Assembly: GCA_023484805.1 (NCBI GenBank)
Contig: JAMDAM010000010.1
Span: 1 to 41,612 of the forward strand
Source of the DNA: Thermoplasmatota archaeon
GTDB taxonomy: Archaea; Thermoplasmatota; Thermoplasmata; Thermoplasmatales; Thermoplasmataceae
Reading direction: 5' to 3'
DNA length: 41,612 nt
Part shown: piece by piece, positions 22,026 to 30,686 of the stretch
Numbering within the stretch: the stretch's first letter is position 1
Layout: each line of letters opens with the position of its first letter
Made by a program: the position numbers and the translations under genes
The notes under the pieces: model-generated
The model's database searches: none
The model's input: the letters and a program-made list of their open reading frames with translations, nothing else
What the model was told of the DNA's origin: nothing

Positions 22026-24960
22026 CGCTGACCATTGGCTGGTAGTCTTTTCTCTTCCACTTCTCCTCTATCTTTACGCCAACCTGCGGCCTGGGATGCC
22101 CATACCTGGGATTGGTAATTGGCAGAGGTATGTGCGGCTTTACTCCGGCAATCTTCTCCATCTTAACCGGCAGTTCCTTGTATGCGGGCGTGTGGGCGGT
22201 GGGATCCATCAGCCTGCTTGTGAGAATATTTATGCCCTCCTCACCCGGGTCGTTCATGGGCATGTACATCTCCCTCCCTGTTACACGTTCAGTCACGAGT
22301 ACCCTGGTTTTAAGGTGCCCCCATCTCGACGTGAGCCTCACCTCATCGCCGTTCTCTATCAGCCTTTCCTTAGCGAGTTCAGGTGAAATCTCTACGAAGG
22401 TGTTCGGCACTTTCTCCCTGATTCCCGGGCTCCTGTATGTTTCATTTCCCTCATGAAAATGCTCCAGCAGCCTCCCATTGTTAAGATGCAGGTCATACTC
22501 GCTGTCCACGACAAGCGGTGGGTGGTATTCCAGCGGATAGAATCTCGCCTTGCCGTCTGGGAAGTGGAACTCGCTCTCATAAAGGAGCGGAGCATCCCTG
22601 CCATCCTGGTCCACAGGCCACTGCTGGCTTGAAAACCCTACCAGTTTGTCGTAAGACACTCCCGCAAAAATCGGCGAAAGTCTTGCGGCCTCCTGCATTA
22701 TCTCGGAGGGGTGCCTGTAATTCCAGTCGTAGCCCAACTGCTTCGCAACCATCTGTATTATCTCCCAGTCAGCCTTTGCATTCCCGACTGGATCCATAAC
22801 CTTGTATATCCTCTGGATGCGCCTCTCCGTGTTTGTAAACGTGCCCTCTTTCTCGAGGCTTACCGCTGCTGGAAGCACAATATCGGCGTGCTTTGCGGTT
22901 TCGGAGAGGAATGCATCCTGAACCACAAGGAAATCAAGCTTGTCCAGCATTTCCCTTATGTAGTTCGTAGAAGACCCGGTTGTGACAAGCTCCTCCCCGA
23001 TAATGTACATGCTCCTGATCTTCCCGTTGGCAATCCCCTCGATGCAGGTGTTATTGTCCACCCCGGGAGAGGCTGGAATCTTGCATTTCCATTCTTCCTC
23101 AAAGCGTCTTCTTGCATTGTCATCAGATACTTTCTGGTATCCCGGGAGGTAGGCATTCATGGCCCCGAAATCGCTGGCTCCCTGAACATTATTATGTCCC
23201 CTGAGCGGATATGCACCGGTTCCTGGTCTTCCATAGTTCCCAGTAACCAGCAGGAGGTTTGATATGGACGTGGAAGTGTCGCTTCCTGCCTGGTGCTGGG
23301 TCACTCCCATTGCCCACAGGATGCACATACTGCTGACGCCGTGTATGGTTTCAGCCACGCTCACAAGTGTATCCTTGCCAATACCAGTAACTCTTTCTGC
23401 GTAATCGAGTGTGAAGGGTTCCAGGCTCTTCCTGTAATTCTCGAAGTCAGTGGTCCTGCCGGCAATGAATTTTTTGTCTTCCCATCCCTGATCAATTATG
23501 TATTTAGTGACTGCTGAGAGCCAGACGAGATCGGTTCCTGGGTTAGGGTGAAGGAAGATATCTGCCCTTTCGGCCATTTCGTGCTTCCTCAGATCAGACA
23601 CGATCAGCTTCTGGTGGTTGAGCTTGTGTGCCCTCTTCACCCGTGTTGCAATGACAGGGTGGGATTCTGCGGTGTTTGTACCTACTGCGATTATGAGGTC
23701 TGACCGGTATATGTCGCTTATGGAACCAGAATCGCCTCCGTAGCCGACTGTGCGCCAGAGACCGGTCGTAGCCGGAGCCTGGCAGAATCTGGAGCTGTTG
23801 TCCACGTTGTTAGTGCCGAAAACCTGCCTCGAAAGCTTCTGCATCAGGAAGGACTCCTCATTTGTTCCCTTAGAGGATGCGATGAATTCTATTGCGTCCC
23901 CTCCGTATTTCTCCTTTACATTTGAAAGGCCATTGGCCACGGCCTTTATTGCCTCATCCCATGAAGCTGTCCTAAAATGATCGCCTTCCCTTATCAGCGG
24001 TTTTGTAAGCCTGTCGCTGCTGTTCACAAAATCCCATCCGAATTTGCCCTTTATGCACGTAGAGATTCCGTTTGCAGGTGATTCAGGCATTGGCTGAACC
24101 TTGAGGATATCCCTGCCCTTAGTCCATATCTCGAAGGAACATCCGACACCACAGTATGTGCATACTGTCTTTGTCTTCCTGATCTGGGACTTCCGCATTG
24201 CAGATTCAACATTGCTGATAGCCATTACAGGTTTCATGCCCACGGTAGGCTCAAGGTCCTTCACAAGATCTATCATCCTCTTCTTGGTCTTCTCCCTTAT
24301 ACCGGTGAAGAAGCCGGCTTTGCCGATCATGGTCTTCTCCATGAGCGCATTGACGGGGCAGACTGTTACACAGTGACCGCATGATACGCAGGAAGAATCG
24401 TTTATTGGTACGTTGTTGTCCCACACAACCCTGGGCCGGTCAAGCGTCCAGTCTATGGACAGTGTCTCGTTGACCTCCACATCCTGGCACGCCTCCACAC
24501 ACCTGCCGCAGAGTATGCACTGGTTAGGGTCGTACACATAGAACGGATTGCTGTCATCGACTGGATACGGTTTAGGCTCAAAGGGGTATTTCTGCTGGTC
24601 TATTCCCAGGTCGTGCACGGTGTTGTGAAGGGCGCAATCACCGTTATTGTTCTCGCATACAGTGCAGTACATATCATGATTATGCAGGATCCTGTTCGTC
24701 GCCTCTATCTGGAGATCAATAACGTCCCTGCTCCGTGTATCTATAATCATCTCACCTTTGACAGGCTCTGTACATGACCTGGCAACCCTGCCGTCGACCT
24801 TCACCAGGCAGGTGTCACAGCTGCCTATGGCCCCAAGATTTGGCTGGAAACAGATATGAGGTATATCTATCCCGCTGTCAATCAGCGCTTCAAGAATCGT
24901 CGTTCTTTCCGTCGTCAGTCGGGTTCCATTTACCATCAGTGTTTTCAAGCTATCATTCAT
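22012..24960 (-). CDS. fdhF: Formate dehydrogenase alpha subunit, YjgC/YrhE-like branch
   Basis: A 982-residue Mo-bis-MGD enzyme with an N-terminal NuoG-like Fe-S region. The [2Fe-2S] ligands are Cys37, Cys48, Cys51 and Cys63; the His/Cys3 cluster has HNHDMYC with Cys99, Cys102 and Cys109; two [4Fe-4S] motifs follow (CILCGRCVEAC and CVSCGHCVTVC); then CTYCGVGC opens the Mo domain. The metal ligand is Cys393 in SRFCQAP, with Gln where the other enzyme has His. The Arg loop reads PLRGHNNVQG. These differences match the Bacillus YjgC branch. A SD-like GGTG (24967-24970) precedes the ATG, with a leader of about 40 nt, unlike most genes here. First gene of an operon with DUF1641 and fdhD. The electron acceptor is unknown. 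Confidence 0.93.
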   Translation of the reverse strand: MNDSLKTLMVNGTRLTTERTTILEALIDSGIDIPHICFQPNLGAIGSCDTCLVKVDGRVARSCTEPVKGEMIIDTRSRDVIDLQIEATNRILHNHDMYCTVCENNNGDCALHNTVHDLGIDQQKYPFEPKPYPVDDSNPFYVYDPNQCILCGRCVEACQDVEVNETLSIDWTLDRPRVVWDNNVPINDSSCVSCGHCVTVCPVNALMEKTMIGKAGFFTGIREKTKKRMIDLVKDLEPTVGMKPVMAISNVESAMRKSQIRKTKTVCTYCGVGCSFEIWTKGRDILKVQPMPESPANGISTCIKGKFGWDFVNSSDRLTKPLIREGDHFRTASWDEAIKAVANGLSNVKEKYGGDAIEFIASSKGTNEESFLMQKLSRQVFGTNNVDNSSRFCQAPATTGLWRTVGYGGDSGSISDIYRSDLIIAVGTNTAESHPVIATRVKRAHKLNHQKLIVSDLRKHEMAERADIFLHPNPGTDLVWLSAVTKYIIDQGWEDKKFIAGRTTDFENYRKSLEPFTLDYAERVTGIGKDTLVSVAETIHGVSSMCILWAMGVTQHQAGSDTSTSISNLLLVTGNYGRPGTGAYPLRGHNNVQGASDFGAMNAYLPGYQKVSDDNARRRFEEEWKCKIPASPGVDNNTCIEGIANGKIRSMYIIGEELVTTGSSTNYIREMLDKLDFLVVQDAFLSETAKHADIVLPAAVSLEKEGTFTNTERRIQRIYKVMDPVGNAKADWEIIQMVAKQLGYDWNYRHPSEIMQEAARLSPIFAGVSYDKLVGFSSQQWPVDQDGRDAPLLYESEFHFPDGKARFYPLEYHPPLVVDSEYDLHLNNGRLLEHFHEGNETYRSPGIREKVPNTFVEISPELAKERLIENGDEVRLTSRWGHLKTRVLVTERVTGREMYMPMNDPGEEGINILTSRLMDPTAHTPAYKELPVKMEKIAGVKPHIPLPITNPRYGHPRPQVGVKIEEKWKRKDYQPMVSDGGN

Positions 24961-25017
24961 AATAACACCGAAACAATAACCATCAGGGGCATATCTGGCG
25001 AAGAAATCTCCTGATAA

Positions 25018-25030
25018 TTATTATAAATTA
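25018..25030 (-). promoter_or_regulatory. TATA box of the second formate dehydrogenase operon
   Basis: Minus-strand TTTATAATAATTA is centred near 25024 and predicts a leader of about 38 nt. The adjacent divergent spacer (24961-25111) is very AT-rich and also carries the promoter of the DUF4256 gene. Confidence 0.4.
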
Positions 25031-25111
25031 TAATTGAATATCATATTTATATCTTGGCAATCAGGAGCTGCCAGCAAATGAATTTATATCTGTACAATAA
25101 CTTATAAGCAT

Positions 25112-25698
25112 GTGTTAGACCCCACAAACGCCAGGTCTGGAAAAGATATTTCACCGGAAAGGAAGAATGAATTGATAGAAATATTGAAGCAACGCTTTGA
25201 TGAGAACATGATCAGGCATAGCGGCATTATCTGGGAAAAATCCAGGGAAGGCTGGAGGCAAGTGCAGGAAAAATATGGTCACTGAATGAAATGGAGATAA
25301 CAGGAGGCGAGCCAGACCTTGTAGGTCATGATGAAATTACTGATAAATACGTTTTCTACGACTGTTCCCTCGTGAGCCCTGGGAACAGAAGGATTATCTG
25401 TTATGACGGCAAGGGGCAGGAGACAAGGGAGAGGCAGGGCATTCATCCCGGTGGGAACGCCATCGATATGGCTGCAAGCATGGGTATTGAAATCCTGTCG
25501 GAAGATCAGTACAGGCAGCTTCAGAAACTTGGAACTTTCGACACAAAGACTTCCAGCTGGCTGAAAACACCGCCTGATATAAGGAAGCTAGGAGGAGCTA
25601 CTTTTGCTGATAGGCGTTACGGAACAGTATTCGTGTACCATAACGGTGCATCCTCTTTTTATGGTGGAAGGGGGTTTCGCGGATTCCTGCAGGTCTGA
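25112..25698 (+). pseudogene. DUF4256 family gene with a one-base frameshift
   Basis: Two parts of one DUF4256 protein lie in different frames. From GTG 25112 the first reads LIEILKQRFDENMIRHSGII then WEK. From 25240 the second reads IQGRLEASAGKIWSLNEMEI then TGGEPDLVGHDEITDKYVFYD (in separate blocks), later NAIDMAASMGIEILSEDQYR, TKTSSWLKTPPDIRKLGG and the C-terminal RRYGTVFVYHNGASSFYGG. The break falls in the A5 run at 25236-25240; a sixth A would restore one frame of about 195 residues, the usual length. Function of the family is not known. The second half alone (ATG 25291) would lack about 60 residues. It may be a pseudogene, a programmed shift, or a homopolymer sequence error. Confidence 0.75.
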
Positions 25699-25736
25699 AA
25701 TGGGCCGTATATTCCTGCCTACTTCTTTAAATTCTT

Positions 25737-25824
25737 GAAAATATAAAAAAAGGTTATCTTTGCCAAGGTGTATAGGAGAAGGTAAAAATTCTATACCGAC
25801 CGGGTTAATCGGAGTTGGGAAGTT
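25737..25824 (+). promoter_or_regulatory. Promoter and structured leader of the flavin reductase gene
   Basis: A TATA-like AAAATATAAAAAA (25737-25749) predicts a leader of about 55 nt, unusual here. The leader can form GTATAG/CTATAC (about 25769-25796) and CCGA/TCGG stems, and has GGAGTTGGG just before the ATG. It does not match a known riboswitch. Confidence 0.35.
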
Positions 25825-26568
25825 ATGGACGGAACAGGATGGAAGCGTTTCAGGTTAAGGGAAAAGAAAAGTGAAGCGGAAGGAGTGAAGAGTTTCATTT
25901 TTGAATCTGCTGAAACCCCGATGTACTTTTTGCCAGGACAGCACGTAATAATTCGCTTTCCGGATCTTGAGGGAGACCAGAGGGGAAAAATGCGCCACTT
26001 CTCAATATCCACATCACCCCTGGAAGGAAAATACATAGGCATAACCACAACCATTGAACCCTCGGATTCACCATTCAAGATGAAACTTGATTCACTGGGT
26101 AAGGGAGAGGAAGTTGATGTCTTTGGTGCCATAGGGAAGTTCATCTTCGAGCCTGGCCTGTGGAAAGAAAGGATAGTTGTGCTGGTCGCGGGTGGGATAG
26201 GCATTACACCATTCAGGAGCATGATAAAATATGCCCTTTCCATGAATGGGAATTTCAGGATCCGCCTCCTCTATTCCGGAAAGACTTCAAATAGTCTTGT
26301 CTTCAGGAATGAACTGGACGGGTTAGCAACCGGAGATTCCAGGCTAAAGATTTTCTACACCGTAACGGGGGAACCAGAAGGATCCGGAAACCTGCACAGG
26401 GGGAGGGTTGACCAGGAATTCATCAGGGCAAACGTTGAGGAACTGGATAATGCCATATTCTATATATGCGGCCCTCCGAGAATGGTTGAGGAAGAGACAC
26501 GCGTGATAGTATTAGGTCTCGGCGTGGATAGAAGCAGGATACGTACTGAGCAGTTTCTTGGCTATTGA
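25825..26568 (+). CDS. Ferredoxin-NADP reductase-like FAD oxidoreductase
   Basis: A 247-residue stand-alone flavoprotein reductase of the FNR superfamily, moving electrons between NAD(P)H and a partner. The FAD domain has LPGQHVIIRF and the RHFSIST motif (equivalent of RxYSxxS); the NAD(P) domain starts with VLVAGGIGITPFRSMI and ends with IFYICGPPRMVEEE. A short C-terminus ends EQFLGY. There is no fused ferredoxin domain. It lies between the DUF4256 and PaiB-like genes; a partner ferredoxin or oxygenase is not visible nearby. Confidence 0.9.
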   Translation: MDGTGWKRFRLREKKSEAEGVKSFIFESAETPMYFLPGQHVIIRFPDLEGDQRGKMRHFSISTSPLEGKYIGITTTIEPSDSPFKMKLDSLGKGEEVDVFGAIGKFIFEPGLWKERIVVLVAGGIGITPFRSMIKYALSMNGNFRIRLLYSGKTSNSLVFRNELDGLATGDSRLKIFYTVTGEPEGSGNLHRGRVDQEFIRANVEELDNAIFYICGPPRMVEEETRVIVLGLGVDRSRIRTEQFLGY

Positions 26569-26602
26569 ATCCGTCACTTTGTGAAGACTGATGCCGTAAG
26601 AC

Positions 26603-27211
26603 CTATTTTCCCATCATTTTCCTCATCATGTCAGCCATTTTGCGGGCGTCATCGTCACCAGCCTTCTCAAGGTTTTCCACAACTCCCTTCCTGTCGCTGA
26701 GGGGATGGTTCTGGCTCAGCTTCCAACCGGCATCCACTGTCTGTGATTCTACCCTGAAGGCAACAATCTCCCCTACCATCTTCTGGTAATACGCTTCCTT
26801 TTCCCTTCCCTCCCTGCGCCACTCTGCGTCCAGGAATGTTGACAGCCTGATCAGGAAATCCTCAGTATCCTTCCTATCCATTACCTTGAGAGTGCCCGTG
26901 ATCCTGACGGAAACGTAGTTCCAGGTAGGAACGGATTTCTTTATTTCGTACCATCTTGGCGAGATGTAGTGGTGTGGCCCGGAAAACAGTATGGTGACCT
27001 TCCTGTCCATTGCTTTCTTCCACTGTGGATTGTTTTTGGCCATGTGTCCGTATATGATGAGCTTCCCACCCTCGACTTCGTGAATGAGGGGTATGAGGGT
27101 TGTGGTAACTTCATCGCCAACGGGGAAGAGGAGGAAAGCGAACGGGTTCTCCTCGATGAAGCGTCTTATCTCGTCGAAGTCCTTTTGCCTGAAATAATCC
27201 GGAATGTACAC
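26603..27211 (-). CDS. PaiB-like FMN-binding protein
   Basis: A 202-residue split-barrel flavin-binding protein of the PaiB group, described as FMN-binding negative regulators in Bacillus. Visible marks are MYIPDYFRQKDFDEIRRFIE, YGHMAKNNPQWK, the SGPHHYISPRWYE motif at residues about 76-88, and VPTWNYVSVRITGTL. The C-terminus ends with a charged helix rich in Met and Lys (DDARKMADMMRKMMGK). Start is GTG at 27211; a minus-strand TTTATAATT box about 24 nt upstream implies a leaderless mRNA. A DNA-binding role in archaea is not shown. Confidence 0.88.
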   Translation of the reverse strand: MYIPDYFRQKDFDEIRRFIEENPFAFLLFPVGDEVTTTLIPLIHEVEGGKLIIYGHMAKNNPQWKKAMDRKVTILFSGPHHYISPRWYEIKKSVPTWNYVSVRITGTLKVMDRKDTEDFLIRLSTFLDAEWRREGREKEAYYQKMVGEIVAFRVESQTVDAGWKLSQNHPLSDRKGVVENLEKAGDDDARKMADMMRKMMGK

Positions 27212-27320
27212 GCTGTTCCATGATCCCCAATTATAAATGTGTTTGCAGAACTATAAACAAGGAAAAGATGAAAATGTGCCTGTTATTTGGGAAACGCGTT
27301 CCTGATCTGGCAGCACTCCC

Positions 27321-27908
27321 CTAATGGGCAGGAGCAGTATGCTTTTCGGAGAATTTTCCCACGAGCCAGCCCCCAAACCCGATTCCCCACAGGAGATCGG
27401 GATAGACGATCATCCTTTCCATGCCGCCATGCCCGAGACCCAGGTATATTCCCGGGATATACAGTATAAGAGCTATCAGGCCGACAGTACCCAGTATTGC
27501 CCAGAGAACTGACATAAGGTTCCTGATCTTCACAACCAGGAAATAAGGAGCAATCGAGGACATCAGGAACACCAGCAAAGAAAATATGAGGTGTGGCGAT
27601 CCTGTTGTCTCAGGAAAGAGACCGACGCCCATGGCGCCAATCCCCGCAAGAATAAGCACCACGAGAAGCGGCCTGGAAAATCTCCTTATGAAATAACCTG
27701 CAACTATTATGAGCAAACCAAGAATAACTATGGATATGTTGAAAATGTAGGCCGTGCTACCAACCCCAAGATCACTGATGTAGTTTCCGGAGACGCTGTA
27801 TTTTGGATAGAGTATCTCCGCAAGAAGCATAAACAGGATAAACTGCACAACACCTGTGAAAAATGCAATTCCGGCTATCTTCATCTGGGTATCATTATTG
27901 GTTTCCAT
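27321..27908 (-). CDS. DUF998 family membrane protein
   Basis: A 195-residue protein with six predicted helices. The family pattern is visible: AGIAFFTGVVQFILFMLLAE, YSVSGNYISDLGVGSTAYIF, then GVGLFPETTGSPHLIFSLL, and the final GHGGMERMIVYPDLLWGIGF. The SDLG and GGMERMIVYP blocks are the most conserved. It has no assigned function. It is a monocistronic gene upstream of the end of the nuclease/ATPase gene region, on the same strand. Confidence 0.85.
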   Translation of the reverse strand: METNNDTQMKIAGIAFFTGVVQFILFMLLAEILYPKYSVSGNYISDLGVGSTAYIFNISIVILGLLIIVAGYFIRRFSRPLLVVLILAGIGAMGVGLFPETTGSPHLIFSLLVFLMSSIAPYFLVVKIRNLMSVLWAILGTVGLIALILYIPGIYLGLGHGGMERMIVYPDLLWGIGFGGWLVGKFSEKHTAPAH

Positions 27909-27950
27909 AATCTCTTACGCACTGGAATGAAATATATTTTTCCAATCAGA

Positions 27951-29726
27951 CTAGTTCCTCGATATCCTGGGAGTCTCAGAAAGAATGTCGCGCAGATGGT
28001 CAAGCGTAGGCCCATCTTCGCAGTAAACGTAAGTTCCCTCCATTCCGCGTGATAGCATGATCCTGTAGCGGTTGATCAGCATGCTTCTGGCTCTTTCCGG
28101 CGCCGTTATCGCGAGTTTCTTCAAGGAGTTATTTCCACCAATCCCGTCCATGATCTTATCCGGCTGTATGGTCCAGGACCCCCTCCACACAAGGTCCTCC
28201 CCCCAGATCAGTCCCACGTAGTCGGATTCAAACCCCTGCGATCCATAGATGGAGGCGCAGTACTGCAGAGGATCCTTCTTTCCGGTCCAGTATGCCGGGT
28301 ATTCAGTCTTTTCATCCATCAGCCAGAGAATTTCAGGATCAAAGACCCGCCTCTTCTCCCTTCTCCCATCACTTCTTGTGAATGACGCAAGTAACGCAAG
28401 TTTTGGAGTCTTCATTGAACCATTGCCAATCTTTTTTTCTTCCATGGCGCTCAGCATCTCCCTGATATTGGCAAAAAGACGGAAATCGTACTGCAAAGGT
28501 TTCGAAGCAATATTCCCCGAGAAGATTGAATTCAGGAAATGATCATAATCCCTGCCCCCAAGTACCCTGTAGAAACCTTCAAGCTGAATTTCAACAACCC
28601 TCCTCCCTATCCTGCGTGCCTGTTCTGAGAATGTTGCTGTTGTGCCAGCCTCATCCCCCAGCAAGATTTGATCCTCGTCATAAAAATAGACAGACGTGAG
28701 GGCTCTCTCCATCGTAGTTGCAATTACATCCCTGGTCATCCTCTGCGCTTCATCATATATGATCAGGCTTACGTTCCTCAACTTCCCAGGATCGAAATTC
28801 CTTTCGCCAATGCCCCTGAAGTTGGCCATTGATCCTGTGGAATAATACTGCAGGAGGGGTGCGAATCTGGGGCCAAGAACCTGTCTCAGTGTATTGATAA
28901 GCCGGTTGTTTCTGTACGCAAGAAGGGCGCCATAACCTCTCCTGATGGATTCAAACAGAAGGGCGAGTGCCACCAGTGTCTTTCTCGATCCCATTCCTCC
29001 TCTCACAAGGAAAACTACCTGTTCCCGGTGAGCAAGAGCGTTCATGACCTGGGACAGGATTTTCATCTGTTCTTCGGACAGACCGAAGCCAGCATTGAGG
29101 AAAGCAACAGAGGCATCTTGAAGTATCTTGCCTATGTTTGCCTGGACATAATCTATCAATCTCCTGCCGGTTTCGAATGATCCCTCCTCTATTGCCATGA
29201 TATCATTTTTGGTGGCAGCCTGATCCGGCAACAACTGCAGTTCGCTTTGAAGTTCCCGTCCATTGTAAATAACCTTGCACTTATCGCCATCCGTGGTATG
29301 ATACATGTACACAACGCCATCAAAATCTATGGTTCTAGAAGCCGTATGGAAGTTCCTGAGTTTAGATACATAATTCTCAACCTGATAGCATGGATCGATG
29401 TGCATAGACGAATCTCCGCTGACCGAGAATTCATCAAGCTTCCTGTAGGTTTTCCACCCCTTCGCCTCAACCACCAGTGCCCTTCCGTGTCGAAGCAACA
29501 GGTAATCCGCCCTCTCAAGACCAATGGGGAATTTCAACTCCATGAATACCGCAGTGCTCTCTGATACGAAATTCTTCATCGCGTTTAAGGATCCTCGCCA
29601 AGACATTTCCTGTTCTATTCCTGGTCGAGAGCCATACTCAACAGAAAAGTTGTTCCTCAATTCAGAAATGATTTCATCATCTGGAACGGAAGGAAAATTG
29701 GCGCTGAAAAAGAGGGATGACTGCAA
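27951..29726 (-). CDS. DUF2075 ATPase with N-terminal nuclease-like domain
   Basis: About 590 residues. The N-terminal part looks like a restriction-type nuclease (ERADYLLLRHGRALVVEAKGWK: an Asp followed by ExK). The middle is a superfamily-1-like P-loop domain, Walker A GGMGSRKT (28977-29000), Walker B LIIYDEAQR, YFYDEDQ, and the DUF2075 C-terminal part with ASIYGSQGFESDYVGLIWGE and NRYRIMLSRGMEGTYVY. The Walker A has Arg where Gly is usual. The frame is open to 29816, but the first 30 codons look non-coding and hold a TATA (TTTATAT, 29747-29753) about 25 nt before TTG 29726, so I use that start. Such proteins are linked to nucleic-acid processing or phage defence; function here is inference. 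Confidence 0.8.
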   Translation of the reverse strand: MQSSLFFSANFPSVPDDEIISELRNNFSVEYGSRPGIEQEMSWRGSLNAMKNFVSESTAVFMELKFPIGLERADYLLLRHGRALVVEAKGWKTYRKLDEFSVSGDSSMHIDPCYQVENYVSKLRNFHTASRTIDFDGVVYMYHTTDGDKCKVIYNGRELQSELQLLPDQAATKNDIMAIEEGSFETGRRLIDYVQANIGKILQDASVAFLNAGFGLSEEQMKILSQVMNALAHREQVVFLVRGGMGSRKTLVALALLFESIRRGYGALLAYRNNRLINTLRQVLGPRFAPLLQYYSTGSMANFRGIGERNFDPGKLRNVSLIIYDEAQRMTRDVIATTMERALTSVYFYDEDQILLGDEAGTTATFSEQARRIGRRVVEIQLEGFYRVLGGRDYDHFLNSIFSGNIASKPLQYDFRLFANIREMLSAMEEKKIGNGSMKTPKLALLASFTRSDGRREKRRVFDPEILWLMDEKTEYPAYWTGKKDPLQYCASIYGSQGFESDYVGLIWGEDLVWRGSWTIQPDKIMDGIGGNNSLKKLAITAPERARSMLINRYRIMLSRGMEGTYVYCEDGPTLDHLRDILSETPRISRN

Positions 29727-29827
29727 TTTAATGTTATAACTGGACTTTATATGTAAACATTTGTCAGGGATCGTGACCTGATATGACCCAATGGCCATAA
29801 GCAACATTATAAGCATGGGACAGAAAA

Positions 29828-29873
29828 GCAGTCCAGAGCAGCAATGATCAACTGCAATTCCTCCCTGGACTGC
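29828..29873. repeat. 9-bp inverted repeat upstream of the DUF2075 gene
   Basis: GCAGTCCAG (29828-29836) and CTGGACTGC (29865-29873) are exact complements with a 28-nt spacer. Confidence 0.5.
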
Positions 29874-29883
29874 GAGTCATTAT

Positions 29884-29899
29884 CTAAATACATATTTAG
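29884..29899. promoter_or_regulatory. Palindrome between DUF2075 and grpB-like genes
   Basis: CTAAATA-CA-TATTTAG is a perfect 7+7 palindrome in the divergent spacer, a candidate operator. The rest of 29900-30020 shows no gene. Confidence 0.45.
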
Positions 29900-30052
29900 T
29901 GACTGGAGAAAAAAATTCAAGGTCAGAGAATGTTGGATGGCAAACTTATTCAAACCGCTTTGGTTGTGGCAAATCCGCTGCAATCATTAACCGAGATAGC
30001 TTTCATTTAGGTCCAGTTAGCTATTTAATACCAGATACAATATTGTTTCCAG

Positions 30053-30592
30053 ATGAGAAAAGTCAGGGTTAAACCTTGGGAAGAACATTACCAGGTTCTA
30101 TTTGGAGAGGAAGCAAATCTGCTCCGGGAAGTGCTGGGGGAGGAGGCACTTGGCATCTTTCACATAGGTAGTACGTCAGTTCCCGGACTGAAATCAAAGC
30201 CGATAATAGACATACTGATCGCCGTAAGAGATATAAGCAAGGTAGACAGTTTCAATGGGGCGATGGAAGAGGTCGGATACTCTGCGTTAGGCGAAAATGG
30301 CATACCAGGTCGGAGATATTTCCAGAAGGCAGTGGGTAATGATCATAGCCACCATGTGCACGTATTTGAATCTGGGAACTCTGAGATAGAGAGGCATATC
30401 GCTTTCAGGGATTATCTCCGTGCGCATCCTCAGGTTGCGGAGAAGTATGGCAGCATCAAGGCACGTCTTGCGGAGATACATCCCTACGACATTGAATCTT
30501 ACCAGTCCGGAGAGAGTGCGATGATATCGGAGATCCAGGAAGAGGCAATCAAATGGTACAGAGAATCAGTGAGAGTGGAGTCCGGCCAATGA
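30053..30592 (+). CDS. GrpB family protein (UPF0157, nucleotidyltransferase-like fold)
   Basis: A 179-residue protein. The family marks are clear: RVKPWEEHYQVLFGEEANLL, FHIGSTSVPGLKSKPIIDIL (nucleotidyltransferase-like GS...DxD region), the YSALGENGIPGRRYFQK block, DHSHHVHVFESGNSEIERHI and FRDYLRAHPQVAEKYGSIK. Biochemical activity is not established for the family. A TTTAATACC box about 25 nt upstream gives a leaderless start. It is divergent from the nuclease/ATPase. Confidence 0.9.
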   Translation: MRKVRVKPWEEHYQVLFGEEANLLREVLGEEALGIFHIGSTSVPGLKSKPIIDILIAVRDISKVDSFNGAMEEVGYSALGENGIPGRRYFQKAVGNDHSHHVHVFESGNSEIERHIAFRDYLRAHPQVAEKYGSIKARLAEIHPYDIESYQSGESAMISEIQEEAIKWYRESVRVESGQ

Positions 30593-30686
30593 AAACCCGG
30601 TATTTCGGGGCGCCCTTCATCTTCGTATTTAAGTAATCACAAAAGTTAGAAATAATGGATTTCTACACAGCGGAAACGGCATCAGC

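Noticed and set aside
22711-23262. 183-codon plus-strand frame inside the second formate dehydrogenase
   Set aside because: Antisense to a conserved Mo-enzyme domain; the composition is that of a shadow frame.
24966-25100. Replication origin in the AT-rich spacer
   Set aside because: The stretch is AT-rich, but no repeated origin-recognition boxes or cdc6/orc1 gene are seen; divergent promoters explain it.
25769-25824. Possible FMN riboswitch in the flavin reductase leader
   Set aside because: The conserved RFN-element blocks are absent; only two small stems can be drawn.
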